Assembly (NCBI RefSeq): GCF_026339935.1
Contig: NZ_JAPEPX010000001.1
Location: 1,904,501 to 1,968,500, forward strand
From: Streptomyces sp. NBC_01551
GTDB taxonomy: Bacteria; Actinomycetota; Actinomycetes; Streptomycetales; Streptomycetaceae
Length of the DNA: 64,000 nucleotides
Direction of reading: 5' to 3'
The translations under genes were made by a program, and so were the position numbers. The notes beneath the pieces are model-generated. The model saw nothing but the letters and a program-made list of their open reading frames with translations. It did not search any database and had not been told where the DNA came from. This document shows, piece after piece, positions 1-10,947 of the stretch; within the stretch, counting starts at the first letter, position 1; every line of letters begins with the position of its first letter.

Positions 1-227
1 CGCAGGTCGTCGTGCCGGCGCCCGCCGACTACGCGGCGCTGGGCGCGGCGCGGCAGGCCGCGTGGGCGCTGGGGGTGCAGCAGGGCACGCTGGCCCCGCA
101 CACCCCGCCGGTGTGGCCGTCCCCGGCGGCGCAGGTCTTCGAGCCGGACGAGGAGTACCCGGCCTGGCAGGCGGTGCGCCAGCAGTACATCGCCACGCGC
201 GAGCAGATCCACCCCGGGGCGTTCTGA
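1..227 (+). CDS. xylB: Xylulokinase, C-terminal fragment (cut by window edge)
   Basis: Open reading frame from base 3 to a TGA at 225-227; the 5' part lies outside the window. The 74 visible residues include ADYAALGAARQAAWAL, typical of the last helix of FGGY-family sugar kinases, and a tail (EEYPAWQAVRQQYIATRE) that I recognise from actinobacterial xylulokinases. The full enzyme phosphorylates D-xylulose for entry into the pentose phosphate pathway; its catalytic residues are not in view. The assignment rests on resemblance of the tail only, so another FGGY kinase remains possible. Confidence 0.7.
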   Translation, partial: QVVVPAPADYAALGAARQAAWALGVQQGTLAPHTPPVWPSPAAQVFEPDEEYPAWQAVRQQYIATREQIHPGAF

Positions 228-474
228 GCGGGAGTTCCGGGCGGGGCGCTGCGGCGGCGGCGCGGGCGGCGTTGCGTGCGGCGTTCCGGCGGCCCTTCCG
301 GCGGCGTTCCGCGCGGGCCGCGTTCCGGGACACAGCGGGTCGAATCCCCGGCCTAGGACCCCCGTCGGGCCCCTACTCCTTTTGACCGGCCTTTGCGAAA
401 ACCGGTGGGGTTCCGGCCGGGCGGTGGCTCAAGATGGAGTGAACCCCCTCGATCTTGCCGACCGGAGCCTGCGC
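228..474. other. Spacer between xylulokinase and the ABC exporter operon
   Basis: No gene seen. Bases 266-328 are low-complexity, with an imperfect GCGGCGTTCCG unit repeated several times. The rest presumably carries the promoter of the exporter operon; I could not identify a convincing -10/-35 pair. Confidence 0.4.
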
Positions 475-2208
475 GTGCTCATACGACTTCTGCGGACCCA
501 TCTGGGTCCGTACCGGAAACCGATCGCTCTCCTGGTCCTGCTCCAGCTGCTGCAGACCAGTGCGACCCTCTACCTCCCGACGCTGAACGCGGACATCATC
601 GACAAGGGTGTCGTCAACGGTGACACCGGCTACATCCTGCGCTTCGGCGCCCTGATGCTCGGCGTCTCGCTCGTCCAGCTCGGGTGCAACATCGGCGCCG
701 TGTACTACGGCGCCCGCACGGCGGCGGCCGTCGGCCGGGACATCCGCGCCGCCGTCTTCGACCGGGTGCAGAGCTTCTCCGCCCGGGAGCTGGGGCAGTT
801 CGGCGCCCCGTCGCTGATCACCCGTACGACGAACGACGTGCAGCAGGTCCAGATGCTGGTCCTGATGACCTTCACCCTGATGGTGTCCGCGCCGATCATG
901 TGCGTCGGCGGCATCGCCATGGCGCTCTCGCTCGACGTGCAGCTGTCGGGCGTGCTGCTGGCCGTCGTGCCCGTGCTCGGCGTCTCGGTCGGCGCGATCG
1001 TCTTCCGGACGCGGCCGCTGTTCCGGCAGATGCAGGAGCGTCTGGACACCGTGAACCGGGTGCTGCGCGAGCAGATCACCGGCAACCGGGTGATCCGCGC
1101 CTTCGTCCGCGACGAGTACGAGAAGGAACGGTTCCGGGAGGCGAACGCCGACCTGACGGGCGTCTCGCTGGCCGCGGGCAAGCTGCTGGCGCTGATGTTC
1201 CCCACCGTCATCGTGGTCGTGAACATCTCCAGCGTCGCCGTCATCTGGTTCGGTGCGATGCGCGTCGACAGCGGCGACATGGAGATCGGCCAGCTGACGG
1301 CCTTCCTCGCGTACCTGATGCAGATCGTGATGGCCGTGATGATGGCCACGTTCATGTTCATGATGGTGCCGCGCGCCGAGGTCTGCGCCGAGCGCATCCA
1401 GGAGGTCCTGGACACCGAGTCCAGCGTGGTCCCGCCCACCGACCCGGTACGCAAGCTGCTGCGGCGCGGCCTGCTGGAGCTGCGCGGCGCCGACTTCCGC
1501 TACCCGGGCGCCGAGGCGCCGGTGTTGCGCGGGGTGGACCTGGTGGCCCGCCCCGGCGAGACCACGGCGGTGATCGGCTCCACCGGAAGCGGCAAGTCCA
1601 CGCTGCTGGGCCTGGTGCCCCGGCTGTTCGACGCCACCGGCGGTGACGTGCTGGTCGACGGGGAGGACGTACGCCGCCTGGATCCGGAGCTGCTGGCCAA
1701 GACGGTCGGCATGGTCCCGCAGAAGCCGTACCTGTTCTCCGGAACCGTCGCGTCCAACCTGCGTTACGGGCGCCCGGACGCCACCGACGAGGAGCTGTGG
1801 CAGGCCCTGGAGGTGGCGCAGGCGAAGGACTTCGTGTCCGAGCTGGAGGGCGGCCTCGACGCCCCCGTCACACAGGGCGGAACCAACGTCTCCGGCGGCC
1901 AGCGCCAGCGGCTGGCGATCGCCCGCACGCTCGTGCAGCGCCCGGAGATCTACCTCTTCGACGACTCCTTCTCGGCCCTGGACTACGCGACGGACGCGGC
2001 GCTGCGCGCGGCGCTGGCCCGCGAGACCGAGGACGCGACGGTGGTCATCGTCGCGCAGCGGGTCTCGACGATCCGCGACGCCGACCGGATCATCGTGCTG
2101 GACGAGGGCCAGGTCGTGGGTGAGGGACGCCACCACGAGCTGATGGCCGGCAATGAGACCTACCGGGAGATCGTGCTCTCCCAGCTGACGGAGGCGGAGG
2201 CCGCATGA
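475..2208 (+). CDS. ABC exporter, fused membrane/ATPase subunit 1
   Basis: 577-residue type I exporter half-transporter: a six-helix transmembrane domain (about residues 10-310) followed by a nucleotide-binding domain. Walker A GSTGSGKST is at about residue 367, the signature VSGGQRQRL at about 472 and Walker B IYLFDDSFSALD at about 492. GTG 475 is chosen because GGAG lies at 464-467, seven bases upstream; the frame is open further upstream but lacks a recognisable family sequence. The ATPase has FDDS where most family members have a catalytic Glu after the Walker B Asp. This Asp-for-Glu change is typical of the degenerate-site partner in heterodimeric exporters and agrees with pairing to the next gene, which overlaps by 4 bp (ATGA). 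Substrate unknown; multidrug or lipid-like compounds are usual for the family. Confidence 0.93.
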   Translation: MLIRLLRTHLGPYRKPIALLVLLQLLQTSATLYLPTLNADIIDKGVVNGDTGYILRFGALMLGVSLVQLGCNIGAVYYGARTAAAVGRDIRAAVFDRVQSFSARELGQFGAPSLITRTTNDVQQVQMLVLMTFTLMVSAPIMCVGGIAMALSLDVQLSGVLLAVVPVLGVSVGAIVFRTRPLFRQMQERLDTVNRVLREQITGNRVIRAFVRDEYEKERFREANADLTGVSLAAGKLLALMFPTVIVVVNISSVAVIWFGAMRVDSGDMEIGQLTAFLAYLMQIVMAVMMATFMFMMVPRAEVCAERIQEVLDTESSVVPPTDPVRKLLRRGLLELRGADFRYPGAEAPVLRGVDLVARPGETTAVIGSTGSGKSTLLGLVPRLFDATGGDVLVDGEDVRRLDPELLAKTVGMVPQKPYLFSGTVASNLRYGRPDATDEELWQALEVAQAKDFVSELEGGLDAPVTQGGTNVSGGQRQRLAIARTLVQRPEIYLFDDSFSALDYATDAALRAALARETEDATVVIVAQRVSTIRDADRIIVLDEGQVVGEGRHHELMAGNETYREIVLSQLTEAEAA

Positions 2209-4127
2209 GCGGGCCCGGAGGACGGATGATGATGGGGCCGGGCGAGCGGTCCCTGGACTTCAAGGGCTCGGGCAAACGGCTGCTGGGGCAGCTCGCGCAG
2301 GACCGGGCCAAGCTGTGGGGCATGGTCGTCGCCGTCATAGGCAGCGTCGGCTGCGCGGTGGTCGGGCCGAAGATCCTCGGCCGGGCGACCGACCTGGTGT
2401 TCGCGGGGATCGTCGGCCGCCAGATGCCGGCCGGCGTCACCAAGCAGCAGGCGCTGGACAAGCTGCGCGCGGACGGCCACGGCGGGATGGCGGACATGCT
2501 GTCCGGCACCGACTTCACGCCGGGCGAGGGCATCGACTTCGGCGCCGTCGGCGTCGTGTCCCTCTGGGCGCTGGTGGTCTTCACGCTGGCCGGTCTGCTG
2601 ATGCTGGTCGCGACGCGGCTGTCGAACCACGTCATGAACGGCACCGTGTACCGGATGCGCGAGGAGCTCCAGGCGAAGCTGTCGCGGCTGCCGCTGTCGT
2701 ACTTCGACAGTCAAAAGCGCGGCGAGGTGCTGAGCCGGGCGACGAACGACATCGACAACATCGGGCAGACCCTCCAGCAGACGATGGGTCAGCTGCTGAA
2801 CTCGCTGCTGACGATCGTCGGCGTGCTGGCGATGATGTTCTGGATCTCGCCGCTGCTGGCGCTGGTCGCGCTGGTGACGGTGCCGGTGTCGGTGGTCGTC
2901 GCGGCGAAGATCGGCAAGAAGTCGCAGCCGCAGTTCGTGGCGCAGTGGAAGACCACCGGCACGCTGAACGCGCACATCGAGGAGATGTACTCGGGCCACA
3001 ACCTGGTCAAGGTATTCGGCCGGCAGAAGGAGTCCGCGGCGGTCTTCGCCGAGCAGAACGAGGAGCTGTACCGGGCCTCGTTCAAGGCGCAGCTGGTCAG
3101 CGGGATCATGCAGCCGGTCATGCTGTTCATCTCGAACATCAACTACGTGTTGATCGCGGTGGTCGGCGGTCTGCGGGTGGCCTCGGGCACCCTGTCGATC
3201 GGTGACGTGCAGGCGTTCATCCAGTACTCGCGCCAGTTCTCGATGCCGCTGACGCAGGTCGCGTCGATGGCGAACCTGGTCCAGTCGGGCGTCGCCTCGG
3301 CGGAGCGGGTGTACGAGCTGCTCGACGCCGCGGAGCAGGAGCCGGACGCGGTGGTGCCGGAGCGTCCGCAGGACCTGCGCGGGCAGGTCACCTTCGACAA
3401 GGTCGCCTTCCGCTACGAGCCGGACAAGCCGCTCATCGAGAACCTGTCGCTGACGGTCGACCCGGGTCACACGGTCGCGATCGTGGGCCCGACGGGCGCC
3501 GGCAAGACCACGCTCGTGAACCTGCTGATGCGGTTCTACGAGGTCACCGGCGGCCGGATCGCCCTCGACGGCACGGACATCGCGAAGATGCGGCGCGAGG
3601 AGCTGCGCGAGGTCATCGGCATGGTGCTCCAGGACACCTGGCTGTTCGGCGGCACCATCGCGGAGAACATCGCCTACGGCGCTCCGCGCGAGGTGACGCG
3701 CGCGCAGATCGAGGAGGCCGCGCGGGCGGCCCACGCCGACCGGTTCATCCGTACCCTGCCGGACGGCTACGACACCGTGCTGGACGACGAGGGCGCGGGT
3801 GTCAGTGCCGGCGAGAAGCAGCTGATCACCATCGCCCGGGCGTTCCTGTCGGACCCGGTGATCCTGGTGCTCGACGAGGCGACGAGCTCGGTGGACACCC
3901 GTACCGAGGTGCTGATCCAGAAGGCGATGGCGCGTCTCGCGCACGGCCGGACGTCGTTCGTGATCGCGCACCGGCTGTCCACGATCCGCGACGCGGACGT
4001 GATCCTGGTGATGGAGAACGGCACGATCGTGGAGCAGGGCACGCACGAGGAACTGCTGGCCGCGAACGGCGCCTACGCGCGCCTGTACACGGCGCAGTTC
4101 GCGCAGGCGGTGGCCGAGGTCGACTAG
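2205..4127 (+). CDS. ABC exporter, fused membrane/ATPase subunit 2
   Basis: 640-residue partner of the preceding protein, translationally coupled through an ATGA overlap. The N-terminal transmembrane domain carries an extra stretch between the first helices (residues about 65-110). The ATPase domain has Walker A GPTGAGKTT (about 427), signature VSAGEKQL (about 532) and Walker B ILVLDEATSSVD (about 551). The catalytic Glu is present here, so this subunit probably holds the residues of the active consensus site in the heterodimer. It acts in the cytoplasmic membrane as an ATP-driven exporter. The signature has SAGEKQ instead of SGGQ, a common variant. The pair lies next to the sigma factor gene, convergent with it. 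Confidence 0.93.
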   Translation: MSGPGGRMMMGPGERSLDFKGSGKRLLGQLAQDRAKLWGMVVAVIGSVGCAVVGPKILGRATDLVFAGIVGRQMPAGVTKQQALDKLRADGHGGMADMLSGTDFTPGEGIDFGAVGVVSLWALVVFTLAGLLMLVATRLSNHVMNGTVYRMREELQAKLSRLPLSYFDSQKRGEVLSRATNDIDNIGQTLQQTMGQLLNSLLTIVGVLAMMFWISPLLALVALVTVPVSVVVAAKIGKKSQPQFVAQWKTTGTLNAHIEEMYSGHNLVKVFGRQKESAAVFAEQNEELYRASFKAQLVSGIMQPVMLFISNINYVLIAVVGGLRVASGTLSIGDVQAFIQYSRQFSMPLTQVASMANLVQSGVASAERVYELLDAAEQEPDAVVPERPQDLRGQVTFDKVAFRYEPDKPLIENLSLTVDPGHTVAIVGPTGAGKTTLVNLLMRFYEVTGGRIALDGTDIAKMRREELREVIGMVLQDTWLFGGTIAENIAYGAPREVTRAQIEEAARAAHADRFIRTLPDGYDTVLDDEGAGVSAGEKQLITIARAFLSDPVILVLDEATSSVDTRTEVLIQKAMARLAHGRTSFVIAHRLSTIRDADVILVMENGTIVEQGTHEELLAANGAYARLYTAQFAQAVAEVD

Positions 4128-4173
4128 GCCGGCCCGCGCGGACCGGTGCGGGCCGCGGATCGGGTGCGGACCG

Positions 4174-4199
4174 GGGGTGCCCTCGTAAGGGGGCACCCC
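4174..4199. terminator. Bidirectional terminator between exporter and sigma factor genes
   Basis: Perfect 9-bp inverted repeat GGGGTGCCC / GGGCACCCC with an 8-base loop, in the 98-bp gap between two convergent genes. It has no strong T-run, as usual in streptomycetes. Confidence 0.75.
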
Positions 4200-4225
4200 T
4201 TACGCGTCTGCGCGGGCGGCGGCCG

Positions 4226-5308
4226 TCAGTCCAGGTAGCCGCGGAGCTGGTCGGCGAAGGCGTGGTCGCGCAGCTTGTTGAGGGTCTTGGACTCGATCTG
4301 CCGGATGCGCTCGCGGGTGACGCCGAAGATCCGCCCGATCTCCTCCAGGGTGCGCGGGCGGCCGTCGGCGAGTCCGTAGCGGAGCTGGACGACCTTGCGC
4401 TCCCGCTCGCCGAGCGTGGACAGCACGGCTTCGAGGTGTTCGCGCAGCAGGAAGAACGCGGCGGACTCCACGGGCGAGGCGGCGTCGCCGTCCTCGATGA
4501 GGTCGCCGAGGGCGACGTCGTCCTCCTCGCCGACGGGTGCGTGCAGCGAGACCGGCTCCTGGGCGAGGCGCAGCACCTCCAAGACCCGCTCGGGGGTCAG
4601 TTCCAGGTGGGCGGCGACCTCTTCGGCGGTGGGCTCGTACCCGCGCTCCTGGAGCATGCGGCGCTGTACGCGGACGACGCGGTTGATGAGCTCGACGACG
4701 TGTACGGGCACGCGTATGGTCCGGGCCTGGTCGGCGAGGGCCCGGGACATGGCCTGGCGGATCCACCAGGTGGCGTATGTGGAGAACTTGTAGCCGCGGG
4801 CGTAGTCGAATTTCTCAACGGCCCGGATCAGTCCGAGGTTTCCCTCCTGGACCAGGTCGAGCATGGTGAGGCCGCGGCCGACGTAGCGTTTGGCGACGGA
4901 GACCACGAGCCGCAGGTTCGACTCGATGAGGCGGCGTTTGGCCATCCGGCCCATGACGACGAGCTTGTCCAGGTCAAGTGTGAGCTGCAAATCAAGATCG
5001 GTGTGGCCGGCGAGCTTCTCCTCGGCGAACAGCCCGGCTTCGACGCGCCGCGCGAGCTCGACCTCCTCCGCCGCCGTGAGCAGCGGGATCCTGCCTATCT
5101 CGCGCAGGTACTGCCGGAAGAGGTCGGCGGAGGGACCCGATCCGCTCCCGCTGTCGGCGGCGCGCTTGCGCTGCTCCGGCACCTGCTCGATCAGCTCCAG
5201 GGGCTCGGGTTCGTCTTCCACGGCCTCGGCCTCGGGCTCTTCGGCCTCGGCGACGTCGGCGTCGTGGACGGGCCGGCTCAGGTTCACGGTCAGGGTCTGG
5301 GTCTGCAC
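4226..5308 (-). CDS. hrdA: Group 2 RNA polymerase sigma factor, HrdA-like
   Basis: 360-residue sigma-70 family protein. Region 1.2 is near residues 60-95 ([18 protein letters not shown]). Region 2 includes [17 protein letters not shown] and the core-binding and -10 recognition segment [19 protein letters not shown]. Region 3 follows, and region 4 carries the -35 helix-turn-helix [20 protein letters not shown]. There is no long acidic/basic N-terminal extension of the HrdB kind, only a short Glu-rich head, so this is a non-essential primary-like sigma factor. GTG 5308 is supported by GGAGG eight bases upstream. HrdA rather than HrdC or HrdD is inferred from remembered gene order with dnaG and the exporter pair; the protein family itself is certain. 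Transcribed alone, convergent with the ABC genes. Confidence 0.88.
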   Translation of the reverse strand: MQTQTLTVNLSRPVHDADVAEAEEPEAEAVEDEPEPLELIEQVPEQRKRAADSGSGSGPSADLFRQYLREIGRIPLLTAAEEVELARRVEAGLFAEEKLAGHTDLDLQLTLDLDKLVVMGRMAKRRLIESNLRLVVSVAKRYVGRGLTMLDLVQEGNLGLIRAVEKFDYARGYKFSTYATWWIRQAMSRALADQARTIRVPVHVVELINRVVRVQRRMLQERGYEPTAEEVAAHLELTPERVLEVLRLAQEPVSLHAPVGEEDDVALGDLIEDGDAASPVESAAFFLLREHLEAVLSTLGERERKVVQLRYGLADGRPRTLEEIGRIFGVTRERIRQIESKTLNKLRDHAFADQLRGYLD

Positions 5309-5505
5309 GGGGGCGACCTCCAGGGCTCCGAGGACTCAAGCACCGCACCTCAGTGTGGGGTACGACACATCGCCGCCACGAGGGGCGTGCGAGCACTTTC
5401 TGAGTCCGGTGCGTGACCGGATGGTTACCCCCCGCCGGGAGCCCCGACGCCTACCGGACGCATGTCCGACCGGACTTCCGCCGCTCCCCGGGCGGCCCGG
5501 CGGGG

Positions 5506-7048
<1,543 letters not shown>

Positions 7049-7422
7049 GTTCGGGTTCCCCCTCGGTTCCGTTGGCCGTGACGGCCGTCGTGGCCGGTGA
7101 TCCGCTGGTCAGGACGCCCTGGAGGAGCGCGCGGTTTCACCCGCGGCCCGGGCCGGCGCCGCCCGGGAACCCCCCGAGGGCCGCCGTGCCCCCTGTGAGC
7201 AGGTGGAAAAGACCCGTCACCCCGGCGCAACGCCCCGGCAACCTCGGACCCCCAGGATCGGTTCATGACGGAGCCGGTGCACCCTCCCGAGTCCTTGACC
7301 CTCCCCCTTACCCCCGCCACCACCGCGGAGCTGCTGGGCCGGATCACCGCCCAGCTCGGCACGCAGCTCAGCGGCCTGCGCCCTCGGCACAGGACGGGGG
7401 ACCGGCCCCCCGGAGTCCTCCC
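7049..7422. other. Divergent spacer with a coding-like stretch at 7265-7380
   Basis: This 374-bp gap separates the SanA-like gene from the chelatase-like gene. From ATG 7265 the second forward frame looks coding for about 40 codons: nearly every third base is G or C and it reads TAELLGRITAQLGTQLSGL. Then the composition drops and the frame disagrees with the downstream gene. It could be a short upstream gene or the true N-terminus of the chelatase gene separated by a frameshift. Confidence 0.4.
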
Positions 7423-8142
7423 ATGCAGCCCACCCTCGTCGCCGTGGCCCACGGAAGCCGGGACCCGCGCGCGCCGCACGCCGTCGAAGCCCTCCTCGAA
7501 CGCGTCCGGGAGCTCCGGCCCCGCCTCGATGTCCGGCTCGGCCACATCGAGCTGAACCGGCCGCTGCTCGGCGACACCCTCCGGGAGGTCTCCGGGTCGG
7601 CGGTGCTTGTGCCGCTGCTGCTCGGGCGCGGCCACCACGTCAAGCGGGACCTGCCCGCCGGCGCCGCCCGGGCCGCGCACCTGCGGATCCGGATCGCCGC
7701 CCCGCTGGGTCCGCATCCGCTGCTCGTGGAGGCCCTGTACGACCGGCTGCTGGAGGCCGGGTGGACACCGGGGGCCGCCGTGGTGCTGGCCGCGGCCGGG
7801 TCCCGCGACCCGGACTCCGCCGCCGACACCCGGCGCACCGCCGCCCTGCTGTCGGAGCGGCTCGGCGGGATCGCGGTGGTGGCGGCCTACGCCTCCGGGG
7901 CCGGCCCGCGCGTGCCCGACGCGGTACGGGCGCTGGCGGCGCGGGGCCACCACCGGGTGGCCGTGGCCTCGTACTTCGCCGCGCCGGGGCGGTTCGCCAC
8001 CGAGTGCGCGGCCGCCGCGCCCGGTCCCGCGGCCGCGCCGCTCGGGGCCCATCCGGCGCTCGCCCGGCTGGTCTTGCAACGCTATGAGGCCGCCCGGGCG
8101 GCCTTCGTACAAGAGGAACGGCGGGAACTGGCCACCGCGTGA
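7423..8142 (+). CDS. Sirohydrochlorin chelatase / CbiX-like protein
   Basis: 239-residue protein of the CbiX/SirB/CbiK class, made of two similar halves. The N-terminal half starts LVAVAHGSRDPRAPHAVEAL, where the His is the expected metal/tetrapyrrole-site residue. It continues with GHIELNRPLLGDTL and VPLLLGRGHHVKRDLP, and the second half with VVLAAAGSRDPDSAADT. Members insert Fe or Co into sirohydrochlorin to make siroheme or cobalamin. A siroheme role would fit the nitrite reductase nirB 10 kb away, though the two are not in one operon. The start at ATG 7423 has GGAG seven bases upstream; see the preceding spacer for a possible longer N-terminus. Confidence 0.82.
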   Translation: MQPTLVAVAHGSRDPRAPHAVEALLERVRELRPRLDVRLGHIELNRPLLGDTLREVSGSAVLVPLLLGRGHHVKRDLPAGAARAAHLRIRIAAPLGPHPLLVEALYDRLLEAGWTPGAAVVLAAAGSRDPDSAADTRRTAALLSERLGGIAVVAAYASGAGPRVPDAVRALAARGHHRVAVASYFAAPGRFATECAAAAPGPAAAPLGAHPALARLVLQRYEAARAAFVQEERRELATA

Positions 8143-8186
8143 GGACGCCGCCGGTTCGGATTGCTCCGATTGTCGGTCCCTGCGGT

Positions 8187-8198
8187 TAACGTCTGAGC
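8187..8198 (+). promoter_or_regulatory. Probable leaderless promoter of the dGTPase gene
   Basis: TAACGT at 8187-8192 lies six bases before ATG 8199 and no ribosome binding site is visible, which places the transcription start at or next to the start codon. Confidence 0.5.
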
Positions 8199-9545
8199 AT
8201 GGAAGGCTTGCAAGGATCCCCCGCACCCCACCGACCCGATGGCCCCGAAAGCCCCGCGGACGCGTACGGTCCGTCGGACACCGAGCGCTGGTGCGCCGAG
8301 CCCGACAAACGCCCGGGCCGCACCGCCTTCCAGCGCGACCGCGCCCGGGTGCTGCACTCCGGCGCGCTGCGCCGCCTCGCGGGCAAGACCCAGGTCGTCA
8401 CGCCCGGCACCCGCTCCTACGACTGGGACGCCAGCCCGCGCACGCGCCTGACGCACTCGCTGGAGTGCGCCCAGGTCGGCCGTGAGCTCGGGGCGGCGCT
8501 CGGCTGCGACCCCGATCTCGTCGAGGCGGCCTGCCTCTCGCACGACATGGGCCACCCGCCCTTCGGCCACAACGGCGAGGAGGCGCTCAACGAGTTCGCC
8601 AAGGACTGCGGCGGCTTCGAGGGCAACGCCCAGTCGCTGCGGCTGCTGACCCGGCTGGAACCCAAGCGGTTCATGCCCGATCCGGTCACCGGCGAGCTGA
8701 TGAGCGTCGGCCTGAACCTGACCCGGGCCTCGCTGGACGCCGCGACCAAGTACCCGTGGGCGCGCGGCGGCCACCCCACGGACCCCGGCTCGGTCAAGTT
8801 CGGCGCGTACGACGACGACCTGCCGGTCTTCGAGTGGCTGCGCCGGGGCGCGCCCGCGGACCGCAAGTGCTTCGAGGCCCAGGTGATGGACTGGGCGGAC
8901 GACGTGGCGTACTCCGTCCACGACTTCGAGGACGGTCTGCACGCGGGGCACCTCGACCCCAACCTGCTCTTCTCCGAGCCCGAGCGGGCCGCGATCTGGC
9001 GGGTCGCGATCGGCCGGTACGTCCCGGCCGACACCGAGCCTGAGGAGCTCCGCGAGGCCCTGGACCGGCTGATGGAGGAGGAGTGGTGGCCGCACGGGTA
9101 CGACGGTTCGGCCGTCGCCCAGGCCCGGCTCAAGGACGCCACCAGCCAGCTCATCGGCCGGTTCTGCCTCGCCGCCGAGGGGGCGACGCGCGAGGCGTAC
9201 GGTTCGGGTCGGCTCACCCGGTACGCGGCGGAGCTGGTCGTTCCGCGGGCGGCGCGCAACGAGTGCGCGGTGCTGAAGGCGGTCGCCGACCTGTACGTGA
9301 TGCAGCGCGACGAGCAGGAGCGGATCCGCGCCGACCAGCGCATCGTCCTGGCCGAACTCGCCGAGGCGCTCAGCGCCCGCGCACCGGAGGGGCTGGACCC
9401 GCAGTTCCGGGCGATCTTCGACGCGGCGCCGGACGACAAGGCCCGCAAACGCGCGGTCATCGACCAGATCGCCTCGCTGACCGACGCGGCGGCGCGCTCC
9501 CTGCACGACCGCCTCACGCGGCGCACGCGACGCGCCGAAGGGTGA
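8199..9545 (+). CDS. dgt: Deoxyguanosinetriphosphate triphosphohydrolase-like protein
   Basis: 448-residue HD-domain hydrolase of the dGTPase family, which removes triphosphate from dNTPs. After a variable N-terminus come the nucleotide-binding segment [17 protein letters not shown], the first metal His in RTRLTHSLE, the HD pair in [19 protein letters not shown], and a later Asp in [15 protein letters not shown]. Length and motif order match the long actinobacterial type. It probably helps balance dNTP pools and is conserved just upstream of dnaG. The start is leaderless-looking. Confidence 0.92.
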   Translation: MEGLQGSPAPHRPDGPESPADAYGPSDTERWCAEPDKRPGRTAFQRDRARVLHSGALRRLAGKTQVVTPGTRSYDWDASPRTRLTHSLECAQVGRELGAALGCDPDLVEAACLSHDMGHPPFGHNGEEALNEFAKDCGGFEGNAQSLRLLTRLEPKRFMPDPVTGELMSVGLNLTRASLDAATKYPWARGGHPTDPGSVKFGAYDDDLPVFEWLRRGAPADRKCFEAQVMDWADDVAYSVHDFEDGLHAGHLDPNLLFSEPERAAIWRVAIGRYVPADTEPEELREALDRLMEEEWWPHGYDGSAVAQARLKDATSQLIGRFCLAAEGATREAYGSGRLTRYAAELVVPRAARNECAVLKAVADLYVMQRDEQERIRADQRIVLAELAEALSARAPEGLDPQFRAIFDAAPDDKARKRAVIDQIASLTDAAARSLHDRLTRRTRRAEG

Positions 9546-9638
9546 GCTGATCGGGCCACGGCCCCTTCACGCGGCAGGCTCAGTGCGGGACGCTCGCATG
9601 TGGTCGCATGTGACGGTGAGGTTATGAGGAGGCATCAG

Positions 9639-10913
9639 GTGGTCGACGCACACCGGACGTTTGTCATCGTCGGCGCGGGGCTCGCCGGGGCGAAAGCGGC
9701 GGAGACGCTGCGGTCCGAAGGCTTCACGGGCCGGGTGATCCTGATCGGGGACGAGCGCGACCATCCCTACGAGCGGCCCCCGCTCTCCAAGGGCTACCTG
9801 GCGGGCAAGGAGGAGCGCGAGAGCGTCTTCGTGCACGAGGCGTCCTGGTACGCGCGCTCCGACATCGAGCTGCACCTCGGCCAGCCGGCGGTCCACCTGG
9901 TCCGGGACGAGAAGAAGGTCGTCCTCGGCGACGGCACCGCGCTGCACTACGACAAGCTGCTGCTGGCCACCGGGGCCGAGCCGCGGCGCCTGGACATTCC
10001 CGGCACGGGCCTGGCGGGCGTATACCACCTGCGCCGGCTGGCGCACGCCGAGCGGCTGCGCAACGCGCTGTCGCGGCTCGGCCGGGACAACGGCCACCTG
10101 CTGATCGCGGGCGCGGGGTGGATCGGCCTGGAGGTCGCCGCCGCGGCGCGCGGGTACGGGGCGGAGGTCACGGTCGTCGAGCCGGAGCCCACGCCGCTGC
10201 ACGCGGTGCTCGGTCCGGAGATCGGCCGGCTCTTCGCGGACCTGCACGCGGAGCACGGGGTCCGCTTCGCCTTCGGGGCCCGGCTGACGGAGATCGTCGG
10301 GCAGGACGGCATGGTGCTGGCGGCCCGTACGGACGACGGGGAGGAACACCCGGCGCACGCGGTGCTCGCGGCGATCGGGGCCGCGCCGCGCACGGCGCTC
10401 GCCGAGACCTCCGGGCTGGCCCTGGTGGACCGGGAGCACGGCGGCGGGATCGCGGTGGACGCCTCGCTGCGCACCTCCGACCCGGACGTCTTCGCGGTCG
10501 GGGACGTGGCCGCCGCCCACCACCCGGTGCTCGGGACCCGGCTGCGGGTGGAGCACTGGGCGAACGCGCTCAACGGCGGCCCGGCCGCGGCGCGGGCGAT
10601 GCTGGGGCAGGAGGTGTCGTACGACCGGGTGCCGTACTTCTTCTCGGACCAGTACGACGTGGGCCTGGAGTACTCGGGGTACGCGCCTGCGGGGGGCTAC
10701 GACCAGGTGCTGATCCGCGGGGACGTGGCCAAGCGGGAGTTCATCGCGTTCTGGCTGTCGCAGGGGCGGGTGCTGGCCGGGATGAACGTGAATGTGTGGG
10801 ACGTCACGGATCCGATCCAGGCCCTGATCCGGTCCAAGACGCCGGTCAACCGCGAGGCGCTGGCGGACCCGAGCGTTGCGTTGACCTCGCTCCTGGAGGC
10901 GGAGGGGGCCTGA
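9639..10913 (+). CDS. FAD-dependent NAD(P)H reductase (ferredoxin reductase type)
   Basis: 424-residue pyridine nucleotide-disulfide oxidoreductase of the ferredoxin/rubredoxin reductase class. The first dinucleotide-binding fold is FVIVGAGLAGAKAAETL near the N-terminus. ERPPLSKGYL follows, then LLLATGAEPRRL, a second fold LIAGAGWIGLEVAAAA, and VFAVGDVAA contacting FAD near residue 295. The C-terminal reductase domain includes YFFSDQYDVGLEYSG. There is no CxxC redox pair, which separates it from disulfide reductases. It likely transfers electrons from NAD(P)H to a ferredoxin for a monooxygenase; the partner is not adjacent. GTG 9639 is chosen over upstream in-frame starts because AGGAGG ends six bases before it. 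Confidence 0.87.
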   Translation: MVDAHRTFVIVGAGLAGAKAAETLRSEGFTGRVILIGDERDHPYERPPLSKGYLAGKEERESVFVHEASWYARSDIELHLGQPAVHLVRDEKKVVLGDGTALHYDKLLLATGAEPRRLDIPGTGLAGVYHLRRLAHAERLRNALSRLGRDNGHLLIAGAGWIGLEVAAAARGYGAEVTVVEPEPTPLHAVLGPEIGRLFADLHAEHGVRFAFGARLTEIVGQDGMVLAARTDDGEEHPAHAVLAAIGAAPRTALAETSGLALVDREHGGGIAVDASLRTSDPDVFAVGDVAAAHHPVLGTRLRVEHWANALNGGPAAARAMLGQEVSYDRVPYFFSDQYDVGLEYSGYAPAGGYDQVLIRGDVAKREFIAFWLSQGRVLAGMNVNVWDVTDPIQALIRSKTPVNREALADPSVALTSLLEAEGA

Positions 10914-10935
10914 CGGGTTTGCCGGCGCCCGGCCG

Positions 10936-10947
10936 TAGACTTCACGG
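10936..10947 (+). promoter_or_regulatory. Probable leaderless promoter of dnaG
   Basis: TAGACT, a near-ideal housekeeping -10 element for streptomycetes, ends six bases before GTG 10948; no ribosome binding site is visible. Confidence 0.6.

Noticed and set aside
373..2136. Long minus-strand open frame opposite the first ABC gene (587 codons), and a similar one at 2160-4196
   Set aside because: Arg/His/Asp-rich composition with no domain, mirror image of a GC3-biased gene; the plus strand encodes a clear ABC exporter.
8082..9506. Minus-strand frame opposite the dGTPase gene
   Set aside because: Shadow frame caused by strong GC3 bias; no recognisable motif and no ribosome binding site.
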